From assembly GCF_026151165.2 (NCBI RefSeq), contig NZ_CP117849.1, positions 1,860,001 through 1,924,000 of the forward strand: a DNA stretch of 64,000 nucleotides. The letters are read 5' to 3'. Position 1 is the stretch's first letter, and every line of letters begins with the position of its first letter. This stretch comes from Cryobacterium sp. SO2. GTDB taxonomy: Bacteria; Actinomycetota; Actinomycetes; Actinomycetales; Microbacteriaceae. Both the position numbers and the translations under genes were made by a program. The notes below the pieces were generated by a model. It ran no database searches and had not been told where the DNA came from. It saw nothing but the letters and a program-made list of their open reading frames with translations. Below, one piece after another: positions 10,548 through 18,265 of this stretch.

Positions 10548-11318
10548 CTATCGACCTGGGCTGGTGACCGAATCAGGGTGATCCCGGTGAAGCTCCGCCT
10601 CGACCTCGGAAATGATCCTGCCGAGAATTCTATCGAAGGCGTGCGGGCGGTGCAGGCTCACCAGGTGGCCGGCGCCCGGAACCGTCACCAGGGTGCCGTG
10701 CCTGGCCGCGCTCAGGAAGCGCTGCTGGTGCACCCTGAACTGGTCCCAGACCCCGTTGACCAACCAGACCCTGCCCGGGTAGGCCCTGAGGTCGGCCAGC
10801 GGCGTTAGCGTGCCCGTGGCCAGGAGGCCCGCGTCCATGACCTCCAGGGCCACGCCTCCGGCGAGCGCATCGGCGGCGCCGGCCGGCGGGAGCATCCGCC
10901 GCACGAGGAAGGTGTGCAGGGCGAGGCCCCGGTCGGGCAGCCGGTGGATGAGCCGGGCCAGCAGGCGGTAGCCGGCCAGCCCTGGCCCGTTCGGCTCGGC
11001 CGCTGACCCCGCGGCAACGAGCGCGAGAACCCGGTCCGGGTGCCTGGCGGCGTAGGCGATGGCCCAGTAGCCGCCGAGCGAGAGCCCCACGAGCAGTACC
11101 CGGCCGCCCAGGGCCCTCACACCGGCGTCGATGGCAGCGAGGGCGCGAGCCGCGGTGAACTCCTCGCCGAGCCGCGTCCCGTGGCCGGGCAGGTCGATCG
11201 CGAGAACCGGGTGCCCCGCCAGGGCCAGCTGCTCCCGCTGGTGGCGCCACATGCCGGCCGAGCTGCGGATGCCGTGCACCAGCAGCACCGGGACTCGTCC
11301 GTCGGCGGCGCCAGGCAT
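10548..11318 (-). CDS. Alpha/beta-fold hydrolase
   Basis: 256 residues with a complete alpha/beta-hydrolase core: oxyanion-hole VLLVHGIRSSAGMW near the N-terminus, DLPGHGTR (about 42-49), nucleophile elbow GLSLGG with Ser80, a probable catalytic Asp in VNGVWDQFR and His in PGAGHLVSLHRP. No signal peptide, so it is probably a cytosolic esterase or lipase-like enzyme of unknown substrate. ATG 11318 begins one base after the response-regulator stop (TGATATG), so it is the third gene of the histidine kinase-regulator operon and translationally coupled. This position suggests it acts in the response sensed by the kinase; that is inference. Confidence 0.82.
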   Translation of the reverse strand: MPGAADGRVPVLLVHGIRSSAGMWRHQREQLALAGHPVLAIDLPGHGTRLGEEFTAARALAAIDAGVRALGGRVLLVGLSLGGYWAIAYAARHPDRVLALVAAGSAAEPNGPGLAGYRLLARLIHRLPDRGLALHTFLVRRMLPPAGAADALAGGVALEVMDAGLLATGTLTPLADLRAYPGRVWLVNGVWDQFRVHQQRFLSAARHGTLVTVPGAGHLVSLHRPHAFDRILGRIISEVEAELHRDHPDSVTSPGR

Positions 11319-11319
11319 A

Positions 11320-11979
11320 TCAGGATCCCCGGATGGTGCCGGACGCCCGCGCGCTGGCGACCGCTGAGGTGCGCGAACTCACCCCGAGCTTGCCGAAGAT
11401 GTGCACCAGATGCGACTTGACCGTCGCCTCGCTGAGGAAGAGGTCCTGGCCGATCTGTCGATTGGATCGGCCGGCCGCGACGAGGCCGAGCACCTCCACC
11501 TCGCGTGGGGACAGCCGGCCCTCTGGGATCCGGGACCGGTCGGCCAACCGGGTGACGATGGCGGGCGCCAGGGCGCTCTGCCCCGCGGCGGCGGCCCGCA
11601 CGGCAGCGATCAGTTCCGCGGGCGGGGCATCTTTGAGCAGATACCCGCTCGCGCCCGCCTCGATGGCGCCGAGGATGTCCGCATCCGTGTCGTAGTTGGT
11701 GAGGATCAGCACGCGCGGGGCGCCGGCGGCCGCGCGCACCCGCCGAGTGGCCTCCGCCCCCTGCATGGCCTCTGCCCCGGGCACACCGGTGCCGGCCGCG
11801 GCGCCGCCGAACTGCAGGTCCATCAGCACCACATCCACCCGGCCGGATGCCGCCATCTGCACGGCGTCCTCCGCCGTGCCCGCTTCGAGTTGGACCACCA
11901 GGTCGGGCTCAGCGCCGAGCAGCGCACGCAGCCCCGCCCGCACCACGGGATGGTCGTCGGCGAGCAGCACCCGGATCAC
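11320..11979 (-). CDS. LuxR/NarL-family response regulator
   Basis: 219 residues: receiver domain with acidic pair D8-D9, phosphoacceptor D54 (VVLMD) and a conserved KDA lysine, then a LuxR-type helix-turn-helix (LSPREVEVLGLVAAGRSNRQ to ATVKSHLVHIF). The start is GTG 11979, overlapping the kinase stop as GTGA; the same frame continues far upstream but only as a shadow of the kinase gene. Odd: the loop after D54 holds an insertion of about ten Gly/Ala-rich residues (FGGAAAGTGVPGAEAMQGAE) where the family usually has a short MPxMDG-like turn. Partner of the kinase at 11976-13256. Confidence 0.92.
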   Translation of the reverse strand: MIRVLLADDHPVVRAGLRALLGAEPDLVVQLEAGTAEDAVQMAASGRVDVVLMDLQFGGAAAGTGVPGAEAMQGAEATRRVRAAAGAPRVLILTNYDTDADILGAIEAGASGYLLKDAPPAELIAAVRAAAAGQSALAPAIVTRLADRSRIPEGRLSPREVEVLGLVAAGRSNRQIGQDLFLSEATVKSHLVHIFGKLGVSSRTSAVASARASGTIRGS

Positions 11980-13256
11980 GACGCTGCCCCAGCGGTGGGG
12001 AAGGTGACGGTGGGAAAGGTCACGGCGACGGCCGTGCCCTGCCCCGGCGCCGATTCGAGCACAAAACTGCCGCCGAGCTGTTCGACGCGCTGCCGGATCG
12101 CCACGAGGCCGAAGGAGTCTGGCCGGCTCGCGCCGGCAGCACTGACGGTGAAGCCGCAGCCGTCGTCGACGATGTCGAGGGCCACCTCGTCGGTCATATA
12201 GCTGAGGGTCACCTCGGCGCGACCGGCCGCGGCGTGCTGGGCCACATTGGCGAGCGACCCCTGGGCGATCCGCAGCAGTGTCGTCTCCAGCGGCATCGAC
12301 AGCGGCACCGCGTCTCCCGTGATGTGCACGCTCACCTGGGTGGCGCGGTCGCCGCCCGACGCCGTGCGCTCCATCGACGCGGCCAGCCTGGCGAGGGCGC
12401 CGGGCAGGCTCTGCGCATCCAGGGCCGGCGGGGTCAGCTCGCGGATGAACCGGCGGGTCTCCTGCAGGTTGGCCGCCGCCGTGTCCCTGGCCAGGCGTAG
12501 ATGCTCGAGGGCCTTCGGGTCGGTGACGGTGCGTTCGGCCGCGTGCAGCAGCAACTGGATGCTGGACAGGCCCTGCGCCACGGTGTCGTGGATCTCCCTG
12601 GCCAGGCGTTCCCGCTCGGCGAGGGTGCCGGCGTCCCTGGCCGTCGCGGCCAGTTCCGCGCGGGTGGCGAGCAGGTCCTGGATCAGGTTCTGGCGTTCGG
12701 CGGCCTCGCGCAGCAGCGCCCGGTAGCCGAGCCCGACGGCCACCGCCACTCCCGCGCCCACGAGCGGGCCGAGGGTGGCGCCGAGGCTGAGGCCCAGATG
12801 GAAGCTCATCGCCCAGATGGTCAGGAACACACTGAGCAGCACCAGCGGGATGCCGGCGCGTAGCGGCAACACGTGCAGCTGCAGGAAGAACAGCGGAAAG
12901 ACGATGAAAGCGGCATCCGGTGCAAGCAGGGTGAGGGCGAGCCACTCGAGCAGCAGCAGGGCCATCCACACCGGAACGATGCCGCGCCAGTGCCGGCGCC
13001 GGACCAATTCGCTGCCGCCCACGTAGCTCGCCAGGAAGACCAGCGCCAACGTCACCACGGCGACAGGGTTGTCTGCCGCACCGAGCAGGGTCCGCACGAT
13101 CACGAGGCCTGTGAGCGCAATGATCAGCACGTGCAGGCCGATCCGGAGCCCCGAGAAGACCGGGGTCAGCGCCGAGTGTGGCAGGCCGTCGCCGATGCTG
13201 GCGGGCGGCATGGGATCCCGGGGGAGTGGACTGGCGCGTACGGCGAGGCTGGACAT
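11976..13256 (-). CDS. DesK/NarX-like sensor histidine kinase
   Basis: 426 residues. About six membrane helices occupy residues 36-180 with almost no extracytoplasmic domain, so it probably senses a membrane signal. A cytoplasmic coiled coil (about 181-215) leads to the HisKA_3 box EIHDTVAQGLSSI with phosphoacceptor H223. The ATPase domain follows, with an N-box-like TTLLRIAQGSLANVAQHA, VDDGCGF and SFGLVAIRQRVEQLGG. First gene of a leftward operon with regulator and hydrolase. TAGGCT lies nine bases upstream of ATG 13256, implying a very short leader. The C-terminus has a duplicated VTFPT unit. Confidence 0.92.
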   Translation of the reverse strand: MSSLAVRASPLPRDPMPPASIGDGLPHSALTPVFSGLRIGLHVLIIALTGLVIVRTLLGAADNPVAVVTLALVFLASYVGGSELVRRRHWRGIVPVWMALLLLEWLALTLLAPDAAFIVFPLFFLQLHVLPLRAGIPLVLLSVFLTIWAMSFHLGLSLGATLGPLVGAGVAVAVGLGYRALLREAAERQNLIQDLLATRAELAATARDAGTLAERERLAREIHDTVAQGLSSIQLLLHAAERTVTDPKALEHLRLARDTAAANLQETRRFIRELTPPALDAQSLPGALARLAASMERTASGGDRATQVSVHITGDAVPLSMPLETTLLRIAQGSLANVAQHAAAGRAEVTLSYMTDEVALDIVDDGCGFTVSAAGASRPDSFGLVAIRQRVEQLGGSFVLESAPGQGTAVAVTFPTVTFPTAGAAS

Positions 13257-13378
13257 GGTGCGCCCAGCCTAATCAGGCCCGCCGGAAGCGTCATCAGTCG
13301 AATGGATGAACGGCCCGGCCGAACCGGAGGGATGAACCGCGCGGAGCGGCCGGGTCACCCCGATGCTGCCGGACATGG

Positions 13379-13384
13379 GAGAAT
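13379..13384 (+). promoter_or_regulatory. Extended -10 (TGG-GAGAAT) before lepA
   Basis: GAGAAT preceded by TGG forms an extended -10; ATG 13395 follows after ten bases, giving a leader of about four bases. The same nine-base string occurs before recO, dusB and the DUF222 gene. Confidence 0.4.
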
Positions 13385-13394
13385 TGGGCCCATC

Positions 13395-15248
13395 ATGTCA
13401 CCGAGAGCTCTCAAGGCGCTGGAACCGGCCGCCACCGCCCCCGCGTTCATCCGTAACTTCTGCATCATCGCGCACATCGACCACGGCAAGTCCACGCTGG
13501 CCGACCGGATGCTGCAGATCACCGGCGTCGTCGACGACCGTTCCATGCGCGCCCAGTACCTGGACCGCATGGACATCGAACGCGAGCGCGGCATCACCAT
13601 CAAGAGCCAGGCCGTGCGGATGCCGTGGGAGATGGACGGCCAGACCTACGCGCTGAATATGATCGACACCCCCGGGCACGTCGACTTCACCTACGAGGTC
13701 TCCCGCAGCCTGGCCGCCTGTGAGGGCGCCATCCTGCTCGTGGACGCCGCGCAGGGCATCGAAGCCCAGACCCTCGCGAACCTGTACCTGGCGCTGGAGA
13801 ACGACCTCACCATCATCCCGGTGCTCAACAAGATCGACCTGCCGGCCGCAGACCCCGACAAGTACGCCAAGGAACTCGCGAGCCTCATCGGCGGCAGCCC
13901 CGACGACGTGCTGCGGGTCTCCGGCAAGACCGGCGTCGGCGTGTCCGAACTGCTCGACCGCGCCACCAGCCTCATCCCCGCCCCGGTCGGCGACCCCAAC
14001 GCGCCGGCCCGCGCCATGATCTTCGACTCGGTCTACGACAGCTACCGAGGCGTCGTCACCTACGTGCGGATGATCGACGGGCAACTGAGCCCCCGAGAGA
14101 AGATCCAGATGATGTCGACGCGGGCCACCCACGACATCCTCGAGATCGGCGTCACCAGCCCAGAGCCCACACCCAGCAAGGGCCTGGGCGTCGGCGAGGT
14201 CGGCTACCTGATCACCGGCGTGAAGGACGTGCGCCAGTCCAAGGTCGGCGACACCGTCACCACCGCCGCCAAGCCCGCCACCGTGGCGCTGCCCGGCTAC
14301 ACCGAGCCGAAGCCCATGGTGTTCTCCGGCCTGTACCCGATCGACGGCAGCGACTACCCGGCCCTTCGTGAGGCCCTCGACAAGCTCAAGCTCTCGGATG
14401 CCTCGCTGGTCTACGAACCGGAGACCTCCGTGGCCCTCGGCTTCGGCTTCCGCTGCGGCTTCCTGGGCCTCCTGCACCTCGAGATCATCACCGAGCGCAT
14501 CGACCGCGAATTCAACCTCGACCTGATCACGACAGCGCCCAGTGTGATCTACGAGGTCACCACAGACGACAAGAAGACCGTCACTGTCACCAACCCGAGC
14601 GAGTTCCCCAACGGCAAGATCGCCGTCGTGGAGGAGCCCATCGTGAAGGCGGCCATCCTCGCGCCCAAGGACTACGTCGGCGTGATCATGGAACTCTGCC
14701 AGGGCCGCCGCGGCACCCTGCTCGGCATGGAGTACCTCGGTGAAGACCGGGTCGAGATCCGGTACACGATGCCGCTCGGCGAGATCGTGTTCGACTTCTT
14801 CGACCAGCTCAAGAGCAAGACCGCCGGCTACGCGTCGCTGGACTACGAGCCGATCGGCTCGCAGGAGGCCGACCTGGTCAAGGTCGACATCCTGCTGCAG
14901 GGCGAGCAGGTGGACGCGTTCAGCGCCATCGTGCACCGTGACAAGGCCTACGACTACGGTGTGCTCATGACCGGGCGCCTGCGCAAGCTCATCCCGCGCC
15001 AGCAGTTCGACGTGCCGATCCAGGCCGCCATCGGCGCCCGCATCATCGCCCGCGAATCGATCAGCGCCATCCGCAAGGACGTTCTGGCCAAGTGCTATGG
15101 CGGTGACATCTCCCGTAAGCGCAAGCTGCTCGAAAAGCAGAAGGAGGGCAAGAAGCGCATGAAGATGGTCGGCCGGGTCGAGGTTCCGCAGGAGGCGTTC
15201 ATCGCGGCGCTCTCCGGCGACGAGCCGCCCAAGAAGGAAAAGAAGTAG
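13395..15248 (+). CDS. lepA: Elongation factor 4 (translational GTPase LepA)
   Basis: 617 residues, the normal length. GTPase motifs: G1 AHIDHGKS (about 26-33), G2 in RERGITIKSQ, G3 DTPGHVDF, G4 NKIDLP; then domain II, EF-G-like domains and the LepA-specific C-terminal domain ending in a lysine-rich tail (RKRKLLEKQKEGKKRMK). LepA/EF4 acts on ribosomes in back-translocation or initiation quality control. ATG 13395 is chosen: the frame is open upstream, but that part has no homology and the divergent kinase gene sits there. It is followed after four bases by a DUF1990 gene and then hemW. Confidence 0.97.
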   Translation: MSPRALKALEPAATAPAFIRNFCIIAHIDHGKSTLADRMLQITGVVDDRSMRAQYLDRMDIERERGITIKSQAVRMPWEMDGQTYALNMIDTPGHVDFTYEVSRSLAACEGAILLVDAAQGIEAQTLANLYLALENDLTIIPVLNKIDLPAADPDKYAKELASLIGGSPDDVLRVSGKTGVGVSELLDRATSLIPAPVGDPNAPARAMIFDSVYDSYRGVVTYVRMIDGQLSPREKIQMMSTRATHDILEIGVTSPEPTPSKGLGVGEVGYLITGVKDVRQSKVGDTVTTAAKPATVALPGYTEPKPMVFSGLYPIDGSDYPALREALDKLKLSDASLVYEPETSVALGFGFRCGFLGLLHLEIITERIDREFNLDLITTAPSVIYEVTTDDKKTVTVTNPSEFPNGKIAVVEEPIVKAAILAPKDYVGVIMELCQGRRGTLLGMEYLGEDRVEIRYTMPLGEIVFDFFDQLKSKTAGYASLDYEPIGSQEADLVKVDILLQGEQVDAFSAIVHRDKAYDYGVLMTGRLRKLIPRQQFDVPIQAAIGARIIARESISAIRKDVLAKCYGGDISRKRKLLEKQKEGKKRMKMVGRVEVPQEAFIAALSGDEPPKKEKK

Positions 15249-15252
15249 CCGC

Positions 15253-15900
15253 ATGCGCCGTTCGACCTTCACCGACGCCGCCGTCACCTACGCGGCCATC
15301 GGCGGCACGCTCGCGCCCGACCTGATGCGCTACCCGCCCAAGGGCCACCGCCCGCTCGAGCGCACAGTGCGCCTGGGCAGCGGAGAGGAGCGCTTCAGGG
15401 TGGCGACGACCTCGCTGATGACCTGGGGCGTCCAGCGCGGCAGCGGTATCGAGGTCACCGACCTCGACGCCGGCACCGGTGTGCAGTACACCGGCATCGT
15501 CTTCACCGACGAGGGCACCCCGGCGCCCAACCAGGAGCACCCGGTGAACGAGGCCACCTTCGCCGAGGACGGCACCCCGTTCATCAGCAACGGCATGACC
15601 GCCGTGCTCAAGATCCCGAACGGACCGTTCACCGTTGAGGCGCCCGTGCGGGTCGTCTACGTCATCGACGAGACCGACAAGATCGGTTTCGCCTACGGCA
15701 CCATGCGCGGCCACCCGCAGAACGGCGAGGAATGCTTCATCGTCGACCGCCGCGCCGACGACTCGGTCTGGCTCACCATCCGGTCGTTCTCCCGACCGAG
15801 CACCTGGTACTACCGGCTGGCCTGGCCGGTCCTGCGCTTCCAGCAGGAGCGGTACACCCGCAGATACCTGCTCGCCCTGCACCCCGTCGGAATGGGCTGA
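15253..15900 (+). CDS. DUF1990 family protein
   Basis: 215 residues. It has family hallmarks: FTDAAVTYAAIGGT near the N-terminus, a central GTGVQYTGIVF segment, FAYGTMRGHPQNGEECFIVDR, and a C-terminal WYYRLAWPVLRFQQE. DUF1990 members are soluble proteins of unknown role, often linked with cell-wall or pathogen-response annotation. It is wedged between lepA (four-base gap) and hemW (four-base gap), so it is co-transcribed with both; the placement is an actinobacterial habit but gives no function. Confidence 0.88.
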   Translation: MRRSTFTDAAVTYAAIGGTLAPDLMRYPPKGHRPLERTVRLGSGEERFRVATTSLMTWGVQRGSGIEVTDLDAGTGVQYTGIVFTDEGTPAPNQEHPVNEATFAEDGTPFISNGMTAVLKIPNGPFTVEAPVRVVYVIDETDKIGFAYGTMRGHPQNGEECFIVDRRADDSVWLTIRSFSRPSTWYYRLAWPVLRFQQERYTRRYLLALHPVGMG

Positions 15901-15904
15901 CCGG

Positions 15905-17131
15905 ATGGCTGGACCGCATCCGGTCGGCGACCCCGCACCACTGGACGGCCTGATCCCGGCGTCGGCCGCGATCGGTGCGGACACCCGCGACTTCGGCGTC
16001 TACCTGCACGTGCCCTTCTGCCGGGTGCGCTGCGGCTACTGCGACTTCAACACCTACACGGCCACCGAGCTGCGCGGTGTGAAGCAGAGCGACTACGCCG
16101 ATCAGGCGATCCTCGAGGTCGAGGCCGCCGCCCGTATCCTGGCCGCCTCCGGCGTGCCCGCCAGACCCGCCACCACGGTCTTCTTCGGCGGCGGCACGCC
16201 CACGCTGCTGCCGGCCGACCACCTGGTGCGGATGCTGCACTCCGTGCGGGACACCTTCGGCATCGTGCCGGGCGCCGAGGTCACCACGGAGGCCAACCCG
16301 GACTCCGTCGACCTGGCCTACCTGCTCCAGCTCAAGCAGGCCGGTTTCACCCGGGTGTCCTTCGGTATGCAGTCCGCCGTTCCCCGCGTGCTCGCCACCC
16401 TCGAGCGCACCCACGACCCCGAACGCGTCCCGCTCGTGGTGCAGTGGGCCCGCGAGGCCGGCCTCGACGTGAGCCTTGACCTCATCTACGGCACACCGGG
16501 GGAGACCATCGACGACTGGCGGGCCAGTCTCGACCAAGCGATCGGGCAGCATCCGGACCACATCAGCGCATACTCGCTGATCGTGGAGGATGGCACCAAG
16601 CTGGCCAGGCAGATCCGCCGGGGCGAACTCGTGCAGCCTGACGAGGACCTGCAGGCCGACTTCTATGAGCTCGCCGACCAGCGCCTCGCCGAGGCCGGCT
16701 ACGGCTGGTACGAAGTGAGCAACTGGGCCACGGACACCGAGCACCGCTCCCGGCACAACCTGTCCTATTGGCGGAGCGCCGACTGGTGGGGCATCGGCCC
16801 CGGCGCCCACAGCCACATCGGCGGGGTGCGCTGGTGGAACGTGAAGCACCCGGCGGCGTACGCCGACCGTGTGCTCGCCGGCCATTCGCCGGCCGCGGGC
16901 CGGGAGACCCTCGACGAGACCACCCGCGAAACCGAGCGGGTGCTGCTGCTCACCCGCATCCGGGAGGGCATTCCCGTGGCGACGCTCTCGGAGCTGGGCC
17001 GTCGCGAGGTGGCCGGGCTGATCAACGACGGCCTCATCGACGGGCGCGCAGCCATCGGCGGCACCATCGAGCTCACCCTGCGGGGCCGGCTCCTGGCCGA
17101 CGCCGTGGTGCGCCGCCTCCTCACCGATTAA
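15905..17131 (+). CDS. hemW: Radical SAM family heme chaperone HemW
   Basis: 408 residues. The radical SAM cluster motif is C39-x3-C43-x2-C46 in HVPFCRVRCGYCDF, where the HemW type has Phe after the third Cys as well. Further: FFGGGTPTLLP, TEANPDS, VSFGMQS, DLIYGTPGET and the C-terminal HemN-like domain with YEVSNWA and SYWRSADWWGIGPGAHSH. These are shared with HemW rather than true HemN, which needs two SAM sites; the protein is a heme-binding chaperone for membrane heme enzymes. It lacks the extra CNHC-type N-terminal Cys of HemN. The start follows the DUF1990 stop. Confidence 0.93.
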   Translation: MAGPHPVGDPAPLDGLIPASAAIGADTRDFGVYLHVPFCRVRCGYCDFNTYTATELRGVKQSDYADQAILEVEAAARILAASGVPARPATTVFFGGGTPTLLPADHLVRMLHSVRDTFGIVPGAEVTTEANPDSVDLAYLLQLKQAGFTRVSFGMQSAVPRVLATLERTHDPERVPLVVQWAREAGLDVSLDLIYGTPGETIDDWRASLDQAIGQHPDHISAYSLIVEDGTKLARQIRRGELVQPDEDLQADFYELADQRLAEAGYGWYEVSNWATDTEHRSRHNLSYWRSADWWGIGPGAHSHIGGVRWWNVKHPAAYADRVLAGHSPAAGRETLDETTRETERVLLLTRIREGIPVATLSELGRREVAGLINDGLIDGRAAIGGTIELTLRGRLLADAVVRRLLTD

Positions 17132-17133
17132 AA

Positions 17134-17202
17134 AACCCGCGAACCGTGAGATCAGCCCCCAAACGCGCGCGTTTTGGGTGCTCACCTCACGGTTCGCGGG
17201 TT
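17134..17202. terminator. Long inverted repeat / bidirectional terminator
   Basis: Perfect 17-base arms, 17134-17150 and 17186-17202 (core AACCCGCGAACCGTGAG), around a 35-base loop that itself contains a CCCAAACGCG / CGCGTTTTGGG hairpin. It lies between convergent hemW and the DUF4870 gene. On the minus strand the outer stem ends in six Ts, so it suits leftward termination best; rightward it follows the hemW stop immediately. Confidence 0.75.
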
Positions 17203-17216
17203 GGGGTGACTCGTGA

Positions 17217-17591
17217 CTAGCTGACGAATTTGATCGTCAGCGGGTAGGTGTACCACTCGCCCTTGTTCGCCGCGATCGCGGCCATGATGCTGAAGACGAT
17301 GCTGAGGATCCAGGCGGCGGCCAGGATGAGGAAGCCGACGAGGATCACGGTGAGGATCGATCCCACCAGGTAGGCGATGGCCAGGGTGATCTGGAAGTTC
17401 AGGGCCGTCGCGGTGTGCGCGCGGATGAACGGGCCGCGGTCCTTGAGCACGATGTAGCCGATCAGCGCGGGCAGGAAGCCGAAGATGATGCCGCCGATGT
17501 GGATCAGGGTGGCCCACAGCTTCTCGTCGGCGGGGCTCAGCTGACTCGGTGCCTGGTACGGGGTGGCGGGGGGAGGGGTTGCCTCAGACAT
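17217..17591 (-). CDS. DUF4870 domain membrane protein
   Basis: 124 residues. A Pro-rich N-terminal tail (PPPATPYQAPSQ) is followed by DEKLWATLIHIGGIIFGFLPALIGY, then RGPFIRAHTATALNFQITLAIAYLVG and two further hydrophobic stretches, giving three or four membrane helices. This is the DUF4870 (Tic20-like) fold of unknown function. GAAGGAGA six bases upstream of ATG 17591 and a CATAAT -10 at 17627-17632 make the start and promoter clear. It is paralogous to the next gene leftward-transcribed at 17687; the two have separate leaders. Confidence 0.88.
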   Translation of the reverse strand: MSEATPPPATPYQAPSQLSPADEKLWATLIHIGGIIFGFLPALIGYIVLKDRGPFIRAHTATALNFQITLAIAYLVGSILTVILVGFLILAAAWILSIVFSIMAAIAANKGEWYTYPLTIKFVS

Positions 17592-17626
17592 TGGATCTCC
17601 TTCGTGGACACTCGGGGGGAACAGGG

Positions 17627-17632
17627 ATTATG
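17627..17632 (-). promoter_or_regulatory. -10 element (CATAAT) of DUF4870 gene
   Basis: CATAAT on the minus strand gives a leader of about 29 bases with a strong GAAGGAGA ribosome site before ATG 17591. Confidence 0.45.
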
Positions 17633-17686
17633 CGGGTGTCGCTGTCACCAGAATAGCGCCGCTCGCCCCCGCCGGCAGTGTGCAAA

Positions 17687-18088
17687 CTAGCTGATCAGAC
17701 GCAGGGCGAACGGGTAGCGGTACGGCCGCCCGGTGCGCGCGCTGAGGAAGCCGAGAACAGAGAAGATCGAGCCGACCAGCCAAAGCACCCAGGTCAGCGA
17801 GCCGAGCCCGGACAACAGGCCGAAGGTGATCAGGCCCAGGATCGTGGAGACGATATTGATGGCGACATAGCCGATCAGGAGTGTGATCTGGAAGTTCAGG
17901 GCCTCCTTGGCCTCCCCGTCAGTGAACTGCCCCCTGGCGCGGAAGACCAACCAGATGATGAGGGAGGGCAGGAACGAGAGGATGCCGCCCAGGTGGGCGA
18001 GGGACGCCCAGGTGCGGTCCTGCTCCGCCGTCAGCGGAGCCCCGGTGGCGGGGCCGTTCGGTTGCCCAGGACCGTTGGGATAGCTCAT
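17687..18088 (-). CDS. DUF4870 domain membrane protein (paralogue)
   Basis: 133 residues from ATG 18088, which has AAGGG nine bases upstream; the frame extends further upstream without homology. A Pro/Gly-rich tail is followed by EQDRTWASLAHLGGILSFLPS, the motif ALNFQITLLIGYVAINIV that aligns with the paralogue at 17217-17591, and a final helix, ending PYRYPFALRLIS versus YTYPLTIKFVS in the paralogue. Probably a local duplication followed by divergence. Function unknown. Confidence 0.87.
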   Translation of the reverse strand: MSYPNGPGQPNGPATGAPLTAEQDRTWASLAHLGGILSFLPSLIIWLVFRARGQFTDGEAKEALNFQITLLIGYVAINIVSTILGLITFGLLSGLGSLTWVLWLVGSIFSVLGFLSARTGRPYRYPFALRLIS

Positions 18089-18194
18089 GACAATGCCCTT
18101 CCACGTGCGGTGATTGCGTGCGGTGATGATGCGTGTGACCCCACGGTACTGCGCGAATTCGTCCGCGGGCAACGGGTATCCCAGGTGCCCGCGT

Positions 18195-18200
18195 TATGAT
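18195..18200 (+). promoter_or_regulatory. -10 element (TATGAT) of hrcA
   Basis: TATGAT is the best -10 before hrcA; the expected transcription start (about 18207) falls inside the CIRCE-like operator. No clear -35. Confidence 0.5.
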
Positions 18201-18226
18201 TGGCAGTCATACGAAGAGAGTGCCAG
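18200..18226 (+). promoter_or_regulatory. CIRCE-like operator (HrcA binding site)
   Basis: TTGGCAGTC, a nine-base spacer, then GAGTGCCAG: the exact 9-9-9 architecture of CIRCE, whose actinobacterial form is near CTGGCACTC-N9-GAGTGCCAG. The left arm has two mismatches to a perfect palindrome. Position directly over the expected hrcA start site fits autorepression that is relieved by heat, as known for HrcA. Confidence 0.8.
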
Positions 18227-18265
18227 CCGTCGGCGGCACAACCGGGAGAGGGAGGCGATCGTCTA

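Noticed and set aside
11980..12969. Upstream extension of the response-regulator frame to 549 codons
   Set aside because: The extension translates to Arg/Ala/Pro-rich noise antiphase to the kinase; GTG 11979 overlapping the kinase stop is the natural start.
12873..13394. Upstream extension of the lepA frame
   Set aside because: It overlaps the divergent kinase gene and its promoter, and no LepA homology exists before ATG 13395.
13398..15287. Long antisense open frame of 629 codons opposite lepA
   Set aside because: Leu/Val/Asp-rich shadow without any domain; lepA on the plus strand is unambiguous.
15905..17131. Oxygen-independent coproporphyrinogen III oxidase HemN
   Set aside because: The gene has the short HemW form with FCRVRCGYCDF and lacks HemN-specific residues; HemW is the better call.
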